NCBI RefSeq assembly: GCF_946482605.1 | Contig: NZ_CAMLSE010000026.1 | Coordinates: 50,609 to 114,608 of the forward strand | Length of the DNA: 64,000 bases | Source of the DNA: an uncultured Dyadobacter sp. | Lineage (GTDB): Bacteria; Bacteroidota; Bacteroidia; Cytophagales; Spirosomataceae | Direction of reading: 5' to 3' | Part shown: positions 34,213 through 42,869 of the stretch, in pieces | Layout: each line of letters opens with the position of its first letter | How positions within the stretch are numbered: the first letter of the stretch is position 1 | Made by a program: the position numbers and the translations under genes | Notes under the pieces: model-generated | The model's database searches: none | What the model was told of the DNA's origin: nothing | The model's input: only the letters and a program-made list of their open reading frames with translations

Positions 34213-35315
34213 AGCGCATCACTGGTTTGCGGGCCCGGTGCATCGCCATCCAACGCACTTTTATGCTCCTGATACGCATCCCGCCCCGATGCGGTGTCGA
34301 GTGCCATTTCTTCCTCTTCATTTTCGTCCTCATTACCATACATCGTGGTTACCTCGCCCGCCTCGATACCGTTTTCGTTCAGCCATTTTGCAAAAATGCT
34401 GGTATAGCCATGGGTCACATATACCTTTTCAGCCTCCGTTTCCCCGATCGCCCGGTTAAGGTCCGGCCAGTCGACATGGTCGCTCAGCACAAAACCCTGA
34501 TCGACCGCCCGACGGTTCTTCGCGCCTCTCAATGCCATCCAGCCCGAGCAGTATCCCAATGAATAGGGTGCAAACTTCTTGATCCAAGTACTATTATCGG
34601 CAGAAGGCGGCGCGAGTATCAATGAACCCCGGAAAAGCTTGCGGTCGGTTTCTTTGGTAACGAATGTCAGTTCAGGCAGGTCGAAACCCGCCTCCCGCAG
34701 TCGCTCATTCACGGTATAAATGGCTCCATGCGCGTACAATGCACTGTCCTGAAGTTGTATGTTTTTCAAAATGCGCTGCATTTTACCCAATGAATAGCCC
34801 ATCAGCACACTGGCCTTCCCCTCAGCCCTGTTCTGTGCCCACCAGTTGTCAATTTCGGACATTACCTGCTGCTGAGGCTGCCATTTGTAGATCGGCAATC
34901 CGAATGTCGATTCGGTAATGAACGTATGGCATTTCACGGGTTCGAAAGGCGTGGCAAAGTGATCGTCCTCTAACTTGTAATCCCCGCTGGCGACCCATAC
35001 TTCGCCTTTATATTCCACCCGTACCTGCGCGGAACCGATGATATGCCCGGCCGGATGCAGCGAAAACTGCACGCCATTGATAAAAAACTTCTGACCGTAC
35101 TCCATCGTTTGCAAGTCGATATCCCCCAACCTAAGCCTGAGAATGGGTTCGCTGTCCCTGTGCGCGAGGTAATGCCTGCTTCCCCAACGCGCATGGTCGC
35201 TGTGCGCGTGTGTGATGATCGCCCTGTCAACGGGTATCCAGGGGTCTATATGGACGTCGGCGACGGTACAGTATATACTTTTGCCGGTAAATTGTAGCAA
35301 AGGTTGTTTTGGCAT
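34209..35315 (-). CDS. Ligase-associated DNA damage response exonuclease (MBL fold)
   Basis: A 368-residue metallo-beta-lactamase/beta-CASP nuclease. The metal site is HAHSDH (36-41), with later HPAGHIIGSAQV, SGDYK, ITESTFG and FVLSDHVDW. It is the first gene of the repair cassette and overlaps the ligase gene by four bases (ATGA), so translation is coupled. An acidic C-terminal tail (NEDENEEEEMALDTASG) extends past the catalytic core; it may be a protein-contact segment. The 5' end carries the first arm of a tandem duplication: its first seven codons are repeated at 35891-35911. Confidence 0.92.
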   Translation of the reverse strand: MPKQPLLQFTGKSIYCTVADVHIDPWIPVDRAIITHAHSDHARWGSRHYLAHRDSEPILRLRLGDIDLQTMEYGQKFFINGVQFSLHPAGHIIGSAQVRVEYKGEVWVASGDYKLEDDHFATPFEPVKCHTFITESTFGLPIYKWQPQQQVMSEIDNWWAQNRAEGKASVLMGYSLGKMQRILKNIQLQDSALYAHGAIYTVNERLREAGFDLPELTFVTKETDRKLFRGSLILAPPSADNSTWIKKFAPYSLGYCSGWMALRGAKNRRAVDQGFVLSDHVDWPDLNRAIGETEAEKVYVTHGYTSIFAKWLNENGIEAGEVTTMYGNEDENEEEEMALDTASGRDAYQEHKSALDGDAPGPQTSDAL

Positions 35316-35442
35316 GATCCGTAAATTATCAAAAGTGTGCCAGTTGGCAAATGCCTTCCGGCACTCTGAAATATATTTGCTAAATTCGGATTACTTTTTT
35401 GGACTATTTACGTCTAAATGACATCACCACAATACATTGGCA

Positions 35443-35838
35443 ATGTCTGAAAAAAATACCGATCCGATCCTCTCTCCCGCGCAGGAGGCACAACGTTACC
35501 TGGAAAACGCACGTCAGATCCTGACCGAAAAAGCGGGTAAAAAAGACGGCCTCTATGCCGACATCAAATACGTGAAAATGGCCGCTGGAACGGCTTATTC
35601 CGCAGCGCTGCTGATTCTGGACGAGTACCTGCGCCAGAAGGAAGGCGCTCATTTTACGAAACCCAAAAGCATTGAGGACTATACCAGCCGCATACGAAAG
35701 CATAATAAAAAGCTGCTGGCATTATTAACGGATGTGTACGACGAGCTCCATCTCGCCGGTTACTACCATGGTACCAAATCCGTCAACACCATCCAAACAG
35801 GGTTAAAGAATGTCACACAGATGTTGACCTATATTTAA
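35443..35838 (+). CDS. DUF5618-like protein, copy 1
   Basis: A 131-residue helical protein, probably of the DUF5618 family, whose function is unknown to me. It shows a four-helix-like pattern: LSPAQEAQRYLENARQILTEKA, DIKYVKMAAGTAYSAALLILDEYLRQK, SIEDYTSRIRKHNKKLLALLTDVYDELHLAGYY, and TIQTGLKNVTQMLTYI, reminiscent of HEPN-like bundles. The ATG at 35443 is chosen over the TTG at 35437. Divergent from the exonuclease gene across 127 bases. It is followed by a tandem copy of itself. Confidence 0.72.
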   Translation: MSEKNTDPILSPAQEAQRYLENARQILTEKAGKKDGLYADIKYVKMAAGTAYSAALLILDEYLRQKEGAHFTKPKSIEDYTSRIRKHNKKLLALLTDVYDELHLAGYYHGTKSVNTIQTGLKNVTQMLTYI

Positions 35839-36036
35839 GACACACTCTGGCATTCTTTCCAAAAAGCTGTCGGGCCCATTCCTTCATTTCAGCAAAGGTT
35901 GTTTTGGCATAATCTGAAATCATCAAAAGTATATCAGTAACCAAATGCCTTCTGGCACTCTGAAATATATTTGCTAAATTCGGATTACTTTTTTGGACTA
36001 TTTACGTCTAAATGACATCACCACAATGCATTGGCA

Positions 36037-36432
36037 ATGTCTCAAAAAAATACCGATCCGATCCTCTCTCCCGCCCAGGAGGCACAACGTTACCTGGAAA
36101 ACGCACGTCAGATCCTGACCGAGAAAGCGGCTAAAAAAGATGGCCTTTATGCCGACATCAAATATGTGAAAATGGCCGCTGGAACGGCTTATTCCGCTGC
36201 GCTGCTGATTCTGGACGAGTACCTTCGCCAGAAGGAAGGAGCTCATTTTACGAAACCCAAAAGCATTGAGGACTACATAACCCGGCTGAGAAAATACGAC
36301 AAAAAGCTACTCAGGCTGGTGGTCAATGTTTATGATGAGCTCCATCTGGCTGGCTATTACCACGGCACCCGCTCGGTTGACACGATCCAACACGGGCTGA
36401 GCGGAGTCAGGCAAATGCTCACCTACATCTGA
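36037..36432 (+). CDS. DUF5618-like protein, copy 2
   Basis: A 131-residue paralogue of the preceding gene. The first 85 residues differ at only two or so positions, while the last 40 differ at many (SRIRKHNKKLLALLTDV against TRLRKYDKKLLRLVVNV). The helix pattern and conserved DELHLAGYYHGT are kept, and the frame is intact, so both copies look functional. The upstream region is duplicated as well, so both should be expressed from equivalent promoters. A hairpin with T-tract at 36531-36585 ends the transcript. Confidence 0.72.
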   Translation: MSQKNTDPILSPAQEAQRYLENARQILTEKAAKKDGLYADIKYVKMAAGTAYSAALLILDEYLRQKEGAHFTKPKSIEDYITRLRKYDKKLLRLVVNVYDELHLAGYYHGTRSVDTIQHGLSGVRQMLTYI

Positions 36433-36530
36433 TTACGTTGCTTTCAGGGAATCTGCCAGTCTCACTGCCTTCCAGAACACCTTTCAGTTCCGTCTTAAAA
36501 TGGTAAGGTTCTCGGAAAGAAAGACGAAAT

Positions 36531-36585
36531 AGCCGTCGTGGCATTGGAAGATCGCACGACAATCCGGGGATAGCGACGGCTTTTT
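36531..36585 (+). terminator. Terminator-like hairpin with alternative pairing
   Basis: AGCCGTCG (36531-36538) pairs with CGACGGCT (36574-36581), followed by TTTTT. The same left arm can instead join GTCGTG (36535-36540) to CACGAC (36555-36560). The two are mutually exclusive, as in an attenuator, though a simple terminator after copy 2 of the DUF5618-like gene is the easier reading. Confidence 0.5.
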
Positions 36586-36596
36586 GACTATTTTTG

Positions 36597-36650
36597 AACG
36601 ACCGGATCACCCTCCTTCCCATTTCCCGGGCTGAGGGACAGCCGGTCGTT
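36597..36650 (+). promoter_or_regulatory. Leader hairpin before the ABC importer operon
   Basis: AACGACCGG (36597-36605) pairs perfectly with CCGGTCGTT (36642-36650), ending five bases before the first ATG (36655) and 20 before the preferred ATG (36670). It could hold the start region or act as an RNA switch. No cobalamin-riboswitch B12 box is recognisable. Confidence 0.4.
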
Positions 36651-36669
36651 TCACATGAAAGGCTACCCG

Positions 36670-37839
36670 ATGTTCAAACTCCTACACCTGATCGTTTTTT
36701 TTCTGATAACAATCCAGGGCTGTAACCAAGATAAACAAGCCACGCAGAATGCGGAAGTCACGGCTGACACGGAAACAGGCTTCGAAAAGACCATCATCCG
36801 TCACGCGAAAGGATTCAGGATCGATTACTTTGCGGGTTATAAACTCATCAGCATTATCAATCCGTTTGGCGGCGACGGTGATACATTGAGATATGTACTT
36901 CAAAGAAAAGGAGAAAATGCCACGAAAGATTATCCCGATGCCCAGCGCATTGAAATACCCTTAAAAAGTATGGCTGCGATGTCGTCCATGCACGTGGGCT
37001 TACTTGGGTTTCTGGATGTGGAAAACACTCTGGTTGGCCTGGGAAGTCTTCAGTACGTGTATTCCCCCAAGGTCATCGCCCTCATTAAAACAGGACATGT
37101 TGTGGAAGTGGGCCGCGATCAGGGGCTGAACGATGAAAAATTGATTGAAATGCAGCCCGGCCTTGTGATGACGATCGGTAACCCGGGTGGAAAAATAGAC
37201 CATTACCGTATACTGAGAGAGGCGGGTATTCCGGTATTGATCAATTCGGAATGGGTGGAACGGACACCGCTCGCCCGTGCCGAGTGGGTGAAATTAATGG
37301 CCGCCCTGCTGGATAAGGAAGAAATGGTGAACAAGAAATTTGCCCATATTGAATCGGAATATAATCGGCTGGCAGCTTTGGCGTCACGTGCCGGCACAAA
37401 ACCAACCGTCCTGTCGGGCCTCAATACCAAGGATGCCTGGTTTCTGCCAGGAGGTGATAGCTACATGTCCCAGTTTTTCAGGGATGCCGGAAGTGATTAC
37501 CATTGGAGCGACGACAAAACTACCGGAAGTCTTCCGATGAGCTTTGAAGCCGTCTATCCTTTCGCATTGCAGGCCGATTACTGGATGAATGTCGGATTCG
37601 ACGCCCGTGATACCCGGAAGAGCATTGTAAACCAGGATACACGGTATGGCGATTTCAAGGCGACAAAAACCGGCCATGTATACAGCTACAACCAGCGGAT
37701 CAATGAGCGGGGCTCCAATGACTTCTTTGAGTCGGGGAATGTCAATCCGCATACCGTACTGGCGGATATGATCCGGATTTTCCACCCGGAACTGCTGCCC
37801 GATCATCAGCTGGTTTATTACAAACAACTTCCGCGATGA
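36670..37839 (+). CDS. Metal-chelate ABC importer, substrate-binding lipoprotein
   Basis: A 389-residue periplasmic-binding-fold lipoprotein for iron-siderophore, heme or cobalamin type substrates. Signal and lipobox: LLHLIVFFLITIQGC, Cys18. The PBP fold (Peripla_BP_2 like) shows RIEIPLKSMAAMSSMHVGLLGFLD, LIEMQPGLVMTIG, ILREAGIPVLINSEW and the late region YGDFKATKTGHVYSYNQRIN. The ATG at 36670 is preferred to 36655 because a leader hairpin ends just before the latter. The permease gene overlaps its stop by four bases, so the three transporter genes are coupled. Substrate not certain; the binding protein belongs to the Bacteroidota group often found near TonB receptors. Confidence 0.88.
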   Translation: MFKLLHLIVFFLITIQGCNQDKQATQNAEVTADTETGFEKTIIRHAKGFRIDYFAGYKLISIINPFGGDGDTLRYVLQRKGENATKDYPDAQRIEIPLKSMAAMSSMHVGLLGFLDVENTLVGLGSLQYVYSPKVIALIKTGHVVEVGRDQGLNDEKLIEMQPGLVMTIGNPGGKIDHYRILREAGIPVLINSEWVERTPLARAEWVKLMAALLDKEEMVNKKFAHIESEYNRLAALASRAGTKPTVLSGLNTKDAWFLPGGDSYMSQFFRDAGSDYHWSDDKTTGSLPMSFEAVYPFALQADYWMNVGFDARDTRKSIVNQDTRYGDFKATKTGHVYSYNQRINERGSNDFFESGNVNPHTVLADMIRIFHPELLPDHQLVYYKQLPR

Positions 37840-38888
37840 TGCAACCCGACCAAAGCAGGAAATGGATTCTGATCGGGCTCGGCGCATTAGCAGTGTCGTT
37901 TTTTTGCATTGACATCATGCTGGGCTCTGTTTCGATCCCTTTCCGGGAGGTATTTCGCATTGTGACTACAGGGGAATCTGACAACCGGGCTTGGCTGTTC
38001 ATTATCGAAAAAATACGGCTGCCCAAGGCTGTCACCGCCATTCTGGTAGGATGCGGCCTATCCGTGAGCGGTCTTCAGATGCAAACCTTGTTCCGAAATC
38101 CGCTGGCCGGGCCTTCTGAGCTGGGTATTACTGCCGGCGCAGGATTGGGTGTGGCGGCGGTTATGCTGGCAGGCGGAAGCAGCGCCAGCATGTACGCAAT
38201 CAGCCAGCTCGGCATTTCCGGAAGTTGGCTGATCATCGGGATGGCATCGTCAGGGTCCGCAATCGTCCTTGCGCTCATTCTCCTGATCGCCGGCCGGATA
38301 CGTGATAATGTCATCCTGCTGATTGTCGGTGTCATGATCGGCACCATTACCCTGTCTATTATCAGTATCTGGCAGTATTTCAGTCAGCCCGAACAATTGC
38401 AGGAGTACATTATGTGGACATTTGGGTCGCTGGGAGGGGTTACGGGATATCATTTGTATGTACTTTCAGCTGTGGTTGCAGCAGGGTTACTACTTGCTTT
38501 CGCATCTTCCAAATCACTCAATGCATTGCTCCTGGGAGAGAATTATGCGAGAAGCATGGGACTTACCGTAGGCCGCAGCAGGCTTGTCATCATGGCCAGT
38601 ACGAGCCTGCTTACGGGCAGTATAACCGCCTTTTGCGGTCCGATAGGCTTCGTAGGGATCGCAATCCCACATATTACGCGCTCGCTCCTCGGCACATCCA
38701 ACCACCGCATCCTCATCCCGGCAACATGCGTTACGGGCACTTTGCTGATGCTGATTTGCGATATCATCGCTCAGTTGCCCGGTTCGCAGACCGTCATCCC
38801 CATTAATGTCGTAACATCCCTGCTCGGTGCGCCAGTCGTGATCTGGATCATCATCAGGCGCAACAACCTACGTTCCACATTCTCATGA
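37836..38888 (+). CDS. FecCD/BtuC-family ABC importer permease
   Basis: A 350-residue permease with about ten membrane helices. Family landmarks: LPKAVTAILVGCGLSVSGLQMQTLFRNPLAGPSELGITAGAGLGVA in outline (the SGxxxQxxxRNPLAxPxxLGxxxGA motif), then ITLSIISIWQYFSQPEQLQEYIMWTFGSLGGV, and the ATPase-contact loop SITAFCGPIGFVGIAIPHITR. Full length. Overlaps the binding-protein gene by four bases (37836-37839) and is overlapped by the ATPase gene by four, so translation is coupled. Confidence 0.93.
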   Translation: MMQPDQSRKWILIGLGALAVSFFCIDIMLGSVSIPFREVFRIVTTGESDNRAWLFIIEKIRLPKAVTAILVGCGLSVSGLQMQTLFRNPLAGPSELGITAGAGLGVAAVMLAGGSSASMYAISQLGISGSWLIIGMASSGSAIVLALILLIAGRIRDNVILLIVGVMIGTITLSIISIWQYFSQPEQLQEYIMWTFGSLGGVTGYHLYVLSAVVAAGLLLAFASSKSLNALLLGENYARSMGLTVGRSRLVIMASTSLLTGSITAFCGPIGFVGIAIPHITRSLLGTSNHRILIPATCVTGTLLMLICDIIAQLPGSQTVIPINVVTSLLGAPVVIWIIIRRNNLRSTFS

Positions 38889-39922
38889 CAAACTCTCCGG
38901 CCATCCTGGAAGCGAGCGCCCTGACCATCGGTTACCGATTGTCAGGATCGGTTCATACCGTAGCGTCATCGCTGGGGTTGCGCCTCGAACCGGGCCGACT
39001 CGTGTGTCTTCTGGGTTCGAACGGGGCCGGGAAATCTACCTTGATGCGGACCCTTGCTGGTCTCCAACCCGCATTGGCAGGTGAAATCCGGATCAGCGGT
39101 ACGCCATTGGCAGACCTTAAACCCAATGAACTCGCTCAAAAACTAAGCCTTGTACTAACCGACCGGATCGATACCGGAAACCTCTCCGCCCGGGAAGTGG
39201 TGACACTTGGTCGCACACCTTACACCGGCTGGCTGGGCTCACTTTCAGCCAACGACCGCCATAAAATAGAAGAAAGCATTGCGGCAGCCGGCATTGCGTC
39301 CCTGCTCGACAGACATTTGCACCAGCTGAGCGACGGTGAAAGGCAAAAAGTGATGCTCGCCCGTGCGCTCGCTCAGGATACCCCGCTGATCCTCCTCGAT
39401 GAGCCCACAGCCCACCTCGATCTTCCGAATCGCGTGGAGATGATGCGTCTCCTGCACACACTTGCACGGGAGACCCGCAAAGCGATCCTCCTCAGTACCC
39501 ATGAGCTGGATCTTGCATTGCAGACTGCCGACGAACTTTGGCTGATGCATCCCGACGGCTCACTGTTATCAGGTACCCCCGAAGACCTCGTTCTTAACGG
39601 GTCTTTTGAAGCAGCTTTTGCCAGAAACACCTTTGCATTCGACCGGTCGACGGGTGCATTTATCATCCACCAACCTGAGGATAAGGCGCAGGTGTACCTC
39701 GAAGGCGCCGATGGGCCTGTATTCTGGGTACGAAGGGCATTGCAACGCGAAGGTATTGGCATCAGCCGGTACCGCGATGCTCCCTGCAGCGTCAATTGCC
39801 AGGAGAATGGAGCCGGGTTTGAAGGTGAAATCCGGATTGGCGGCCAAACGGTCAAAGTATCTTCCGTGCAGGCACTTATCGGTCAGGTGCGGCAGATTTT
39901 CGGGCCGGACGCATTCAACTGA
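38885..39922 (+). CDS. FecE/BtuD-type ABC importer ATPase with C-terminal extension
   Basis: A 345-residue ATPase. Walker A GSNGAGKS (44-51), Q-loop in SLVLTDR, signature QLSDGERQK (147-155), Walker B LILLDEPTAHLD (168-179) and H-loop LLSTHELD. A core of this type usually ends near residue 250; about 95 extra residues follow, including RSTGAFIIHQPEDKAQVYLEG, GPVFWVRRALQREGIGISRY and EGEIRIGGQTVKVSSVQALIGQVR. This tail has the look of a small alpha/beta regulatory domain. Overlaps the permease gene by four bases. It should energise uptake with the two preceding proteins. Confidence 0.9.
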   Translation: MTNSPAILEASALTIGYRLSGSVHTVASSLGLRLEPGRLVCLLGSNGAGKSTLMRTLAGLQPALAGEIRISGTPLADLKPNELAQKLSLVLTDRIDTGNLSAREVVTLGRTPYTGWLGSLSANDRHKIEESIAAAGIASLLDRHLHQLSDGERQKVMLARALAQDTPLILLDEPTAHLDLPNRVEMMRLLHTLARETRKAILLSTHELDLALQTADELWLMHPDGSLLSGTPEDLVLNGSFEAAFARNTFAFDRSTGAFIIHQPEDKAQVYLEGADGPVFWVRRALQREGIGISRYRDAPCSVNCQENGAGFEGEIRIGGQTVKVSSVQALIGQVRQIFGPDAFN

Positions 39923-40003
39923 GTATCTCATCAACGAGGTTGTTTCCATTGGAATGGTTAGTTTTGAGCATCAGACCAGCCAAACTCGACTTTTCTTTCA
40001 GAC

Positions 40004-41986
40004 ATGGTTCTCCTTATTCCGTTAGCGATGGTGCTGGCCTCCGCCAACTGCTACCTGGCATTTTATAAAGACGCGGAACAGCCACTACGCCGTTCGCTGC
40101 TTGCCGCCGCTATTTCGCTTTTTCTGTTTATAGCTATTTCAACGGAAGTGCTTGGCTGGCTTAACCTGATTAATTCTCTCTCCATTACGACAAGCTGGCT
40201 GGCGCTGGATATCGCACTCGCCATTATCTGGATCAGGTTACAAAACCTTCATGGAGTGAGCTCCGCATCGGTTGCAGGAGAATGGGTTTCACATGTGCGT
40301 TCGTTTTGCGGGAAAGTGGGATTCGCAACGGTGGGGATGATCGCGATACTGCTGTGCATTACCCTGGTAGTAGCGATCGTGGCTACGCCCAACAACCTCG
40401 ATTCACTCAGCTATCACCTCAGCAGGCTGGGATACTGGATCCAGCAGGGCAATGTCGCCCATTACGCGTCGCATATCGAACGGTCGATCTCCTTCAGTCC
40501 GTTCTCGGAATACGTCCATCTCCACACATTTCTGCTTTCAGGCTCCGAACGCTACTGTCAGCTCTTACAATGGCTCTGCCTGGTAGGCATTCTGATTACG
40601 GTTTCCCTGCTGGTTGAAAGGTTTTCCTCCGATCGAATGGTTCTTCGTGTGGCACTTTGCTTCGCAGCAACGCTCCCCATCGTTGTGCTGGAATCCATGA
40701 CCACCCAGAACGACCTAGTGGCGGCCTTTTTTATCCTGAGCACCGCATGCTATATTTTTGATTATCTGTATTCCAAACAAACCACAAACCTGTATCTCAT
40801 CACCTTGTGCTGCGGATTGGGCATGATGACCAAAGGAACCTTCGCATTTTACTTTTTACCTTTCGGCATCTACTTTTTCTTCCGCACCATCGGGCAGCCA
40901 GCCTTTCGAAAGCCGCTCGTAGCCCTTGTTTGCGGAGCCGCATTAGTTACCCTTTTGCTCAATGCGCCGTTCTGGTACCGCACCTACCGGGTTTTCGATT
41001 CGCCGATCGGAACGATCAGTAACGGAAACAAGAACAATTTCAATGGCCCGGCCGATTACATTTCTTCCGTTTCCAAACACGTCTTCCTCCACCTCGGGTT
41101 TGTATCACCCGGTAATCGCTACAACGATTTCCTTGAAAATGCACTTGAAAACCTCCACGACGGCATGGGCGTTTCCCTCGATGCGCCTGGTACGGGTATG
41201 GCTTTTAAAATGAACAAGCTGAATTTCAATGAGGATTTCGCTCACAACTTTTCCGGGATCTGGCTCGTACTGTTCAGTATCCCCCTTTTGTTCTTCGCTC
41301 GGTTATCCAAAGTGGCCAGATGGTATTGCGCACTTACGTTTTTCAGCTTCCTCGTTTTCTGCTTTTTCATCAGCTACCAAATTTACGGTTCTCGGCTCCA
41401 TATTCCCTTTTTTCTGCTGATGTCCCCCGTTATCGGGTTGGTATATGGCTCAGTACTGCCGGCAATTGCTGCCCGTGCATTAAATATGCTGCTATGGCTG
41501 AGCGCATTGCCTTTTGCCCTCCTCAGTTCGGCCCACCCGTTGCTTTCCACTCAATGGTTCTTTGAAGAAGTGTTTCCGCCCGTCAATTCGGCGCTGAACC
41601 TGAACATCCGTATCGACTCTTCCAACCTGAATCTCAAACAACCGAGTATCCTGTCGGCTACGCCGGGAAGAATCCTGTGGGGCGACCATTGGCCCGAAAT
41701 GCAGGACTTTCAAAGCCGGGTAAACGCACTGAATCCACAGCAAATTGGTTTTGATTTTACGGAGGCGAGTCTGGACTATGCCTACCAGCTGATGTTCCGG
41801 AAAGAAGGAAGGACTTTCGGGCATGTACTCGTACGTAACCCATCGAAGGTGCTGGAAGATCCGGACTTCCAGCCCGACGTGATCATCGCGGAAAAAGACG
41901 AAGGGCAGGCTTTTAATTACCACGGCAAAACATACCGGCTGCAATGGGCAGGCGGCGACAAGCGGATCTACGTGCCATTGAACTGA
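40004..41986 (+). CDS. Large GT-C-like membrane protein, glycosyltransferase candidate
   Basis: A 660-residue polytopic protein with about twelve membrane segments in the first 500 residues and a C-terminal soluble part. The first long loop after the first helices holds VATPNNLDSLSYHLSRLGYWIQQGNVAHYASH, in which Asp in NNLDS and the YHLSR segment fall where GT-C transferases (PMT/ArnT/GT39 type) have catalytic acidic residues. Segments such as TTQNDLVAAFFIL and MTKGTFAFYFLPFGIYFFFR also recall this class. It likely adds a sugar from a lipid carrier to a cell-surface molecule; that is inference. Nothing in the neighbouring importer genes clearly relates to it. Confidence 0.65.
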   Translation: MVLLIPLAMVLASANCYLAFYKDAEQPLRRSLLAAAISLFLFIAISTEVLGWLNLINSLSITTSWLALDIALAIIWIRLQNLHGVSSASVAGEWVSHVRSFCGKVGFATVGMIAILLCITLVVAIVATPNNLDSLSYHLSRLGYWIQQGNVAHYASHIERSISFSPFSEYVHLHTFLLSGSERYCQLLQWLCLVGILITVSLLVERFSSDRMVLRVALCFAATLPIVVLESMTTQNDLVAAFFILSTACYIFDYLYSKQTTNLYLITLCCGLGMMTKGTFAFYFLPFGIYFFFRTIGQPAFRKPLVALVCGAALVTLLLNAPFWYRTYRVFDSPIGTISNGNKNNFNGPADYISSVSKHVFLHLGFVSPGNRYNDFLENALENLHDGMGVSLDAPGTGMAFKMNKLNFNEDFAHNFSGIWLVLFSIPLLFFARLSKVARWYCALTFFSFLVFCFFISYQIYGSRLHIPFFLLMSPVIGLVYGSVLPAIAARALNMLLWLSALPFALLSSAHPLLSTQWFFEEVFPPVNSALNLNIRIDSSNLNLKQPSILSATPGRILWGDHWPEMQDFQSRVNALNPQQIGFDFTEASLDYAYQLMFRKEGRTFGHVLVRNPSKVLEDPDFQPDVIIAEKDEGQAFNYHGKTYRLQWAGGDKRIYVPLN

Positions 41987-42006
41987 TTAAAAACGATTAT
42001 TGAAAT

Positions 42007-42408
42007 ATGATTTTTAAAAACAAAAGGAATCTGCTGTTGCTTCTATTGGCTGCCGCGGTTGGCTACATCATTTATGATTCCACTTCACAGCCGACCGTTG
42101 ACGATCTGAAAGGAGGATTCCGCGAAGTTGCCTTGTATAGAAACCAGAACAACACCGGCCCGATCGTTCGCATTTACGCGGTTACGGTTGAAAGACCTTC
42201 GGACGAAGAAATGACCAAATATGGCGAACTAATGCCCTACACCAAGTACGGCACCACCACCGTCTACTTTTTCGATCCCCGGCAACCATTCCCAAAAGAG
42301 CTAGCCGCCGGAGAGCCGCACTTCGATGCGAAATTCGCTGCGCTTTGTCTTGCCGTTTACACCAAGGATGCCAACGGGCAGGTATCGCTCCGCCCGGGTC
42401 CATTTTGA
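42007..42408 (+). CDS. Small membrane-anchored protein of unknown function
   Basis: A 133-residue protein with one N-terminal membrane anchor or signal (NLLLLLLAAAVGYIIYDSTS) and a small soluble domain with EVALYRNQNNTGPIVRIYAVTVER, TKYGTTTVYFFDPRQPFP, and FDAKFAALCLAVYTKDANG. I do not recognise the domain. It begins 20 bases after the stop of the membrane glycosyltransferase candidate and likely shares its transcript. The soluble part is predicted to lie outside the cytoplasm. Confidence 0.65.
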   Translation: MIFKNKRNLLLLLLAAAVGYIIYDSTSQPTVDDLKGGFREVALYRNQNNTGPIVRIYAVTVERPSDEEMTKYGELMPYTKYGTTTVYFFDPRQPFPKELAAGEPHFDAKFAALCLAVYTKDANGQVSLRPGPF

Positions 42409-42458
42409 AGCGCGGCTACTTATATTTGCCCATTGAACCATTTAGATTATTGAACATA

Positions 42459-42869
42459 ATGACTGCACTCGAAACCGTTGAGCAATACTACCAGAATTTC
42501 AACGCCAAAAACTGGAACGGCATGCTGGGCCTTCTCCACGACGATATCCGGCACGAAGCCAACCAGGGCGACGTCCGTGTAGGATTGGAGAAGTTTAAAG
42601 AATTTCTTCAGAAAATGGACGACTCTTACGAAGAAACCCTGACCGACATGGTATTCTTTACCGAGCCGTCCGGAAAGCGCGTTGCAGCAGAATTTGTCGT
42701 GAACGGCATTTATAAAAAGGGGGAAGAAGGCCTTCCGGAAGCATACGGCCAGTCTTATGTGCTGCCCGCTGCCGCATTTCTCGAACTCACCGACGGAAAG
42801 ATCAGCCGCGTAACTACGTACTACAACCTTCCGCTCTGGATCGAACTGGTTTCCAGGCCCGTAGCATGA
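42459..42869 (+). CDS. NTF2-like, ketosteroid isomerase-related protein
   Basis: A 136-residue protein with the cone-shaped NTF2/SnoaL-like fold: an N-terminal helix TVEQYYQNFNAKNWNGMLGLL, then DIRHEANQGDVRVG, VFFTEPSGKRVAAEFVVNGIYKKGE, and AFLELTDGKISRVTTYYNL. It fits the ketosteroid isomerase-related group, whose biochemical role is unproven. The ATG at 42459 gives the standard N-terminus; the open frame runs 38 codons further upstream into the previous gene. Its last codon overlaps the GNAT gene start by four bases, so these are coupled. Together with the GNAT and nitrilase genes it forms a three-gene unit. Confidence 0.8.
   Translation: MTALETVEQYYQNFNAKNWNGMLGLLHDDIRHEANQGDVRVGLEKFKEFLQKMDDSYEETLTDMVFFTEPSGKRVAAEFVVNGIYKKGEEGLPEAYGQSYVLPAAAFLELTDGKISRVTTYYNLPLWIELVSRPVA

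Larger units (their letters stand above)
35296..36432 (+). repeat. Tandem duplication of about 595 bp
   Basis: 35296-35838 and 35891-36432 are direct repeats with an offset of about 595 bases. Identity is very high from AAATATATTTGCTAAATTCG through most of the gene, and falls in the last 120 bases of the coding part and in the first 60 bases after the exonuclease start. The second copy begins inside a duplicated piece of the exonuclease 5' end (AGCAAAGGTTGTTTTGGCAT, the complement of its first seven codons), showing that copy two came from copy one and not the reverse. Confidence 0.85.

Noticed and set aside
36433..36654. Cobalamin riboswitch before the importer operon
   Set aside because: I looked for the B12 box and the GCCACTG loop on both strands; only scattered resemblance (GGGAATC, TTCCAGAAC) was found, with no proper core.
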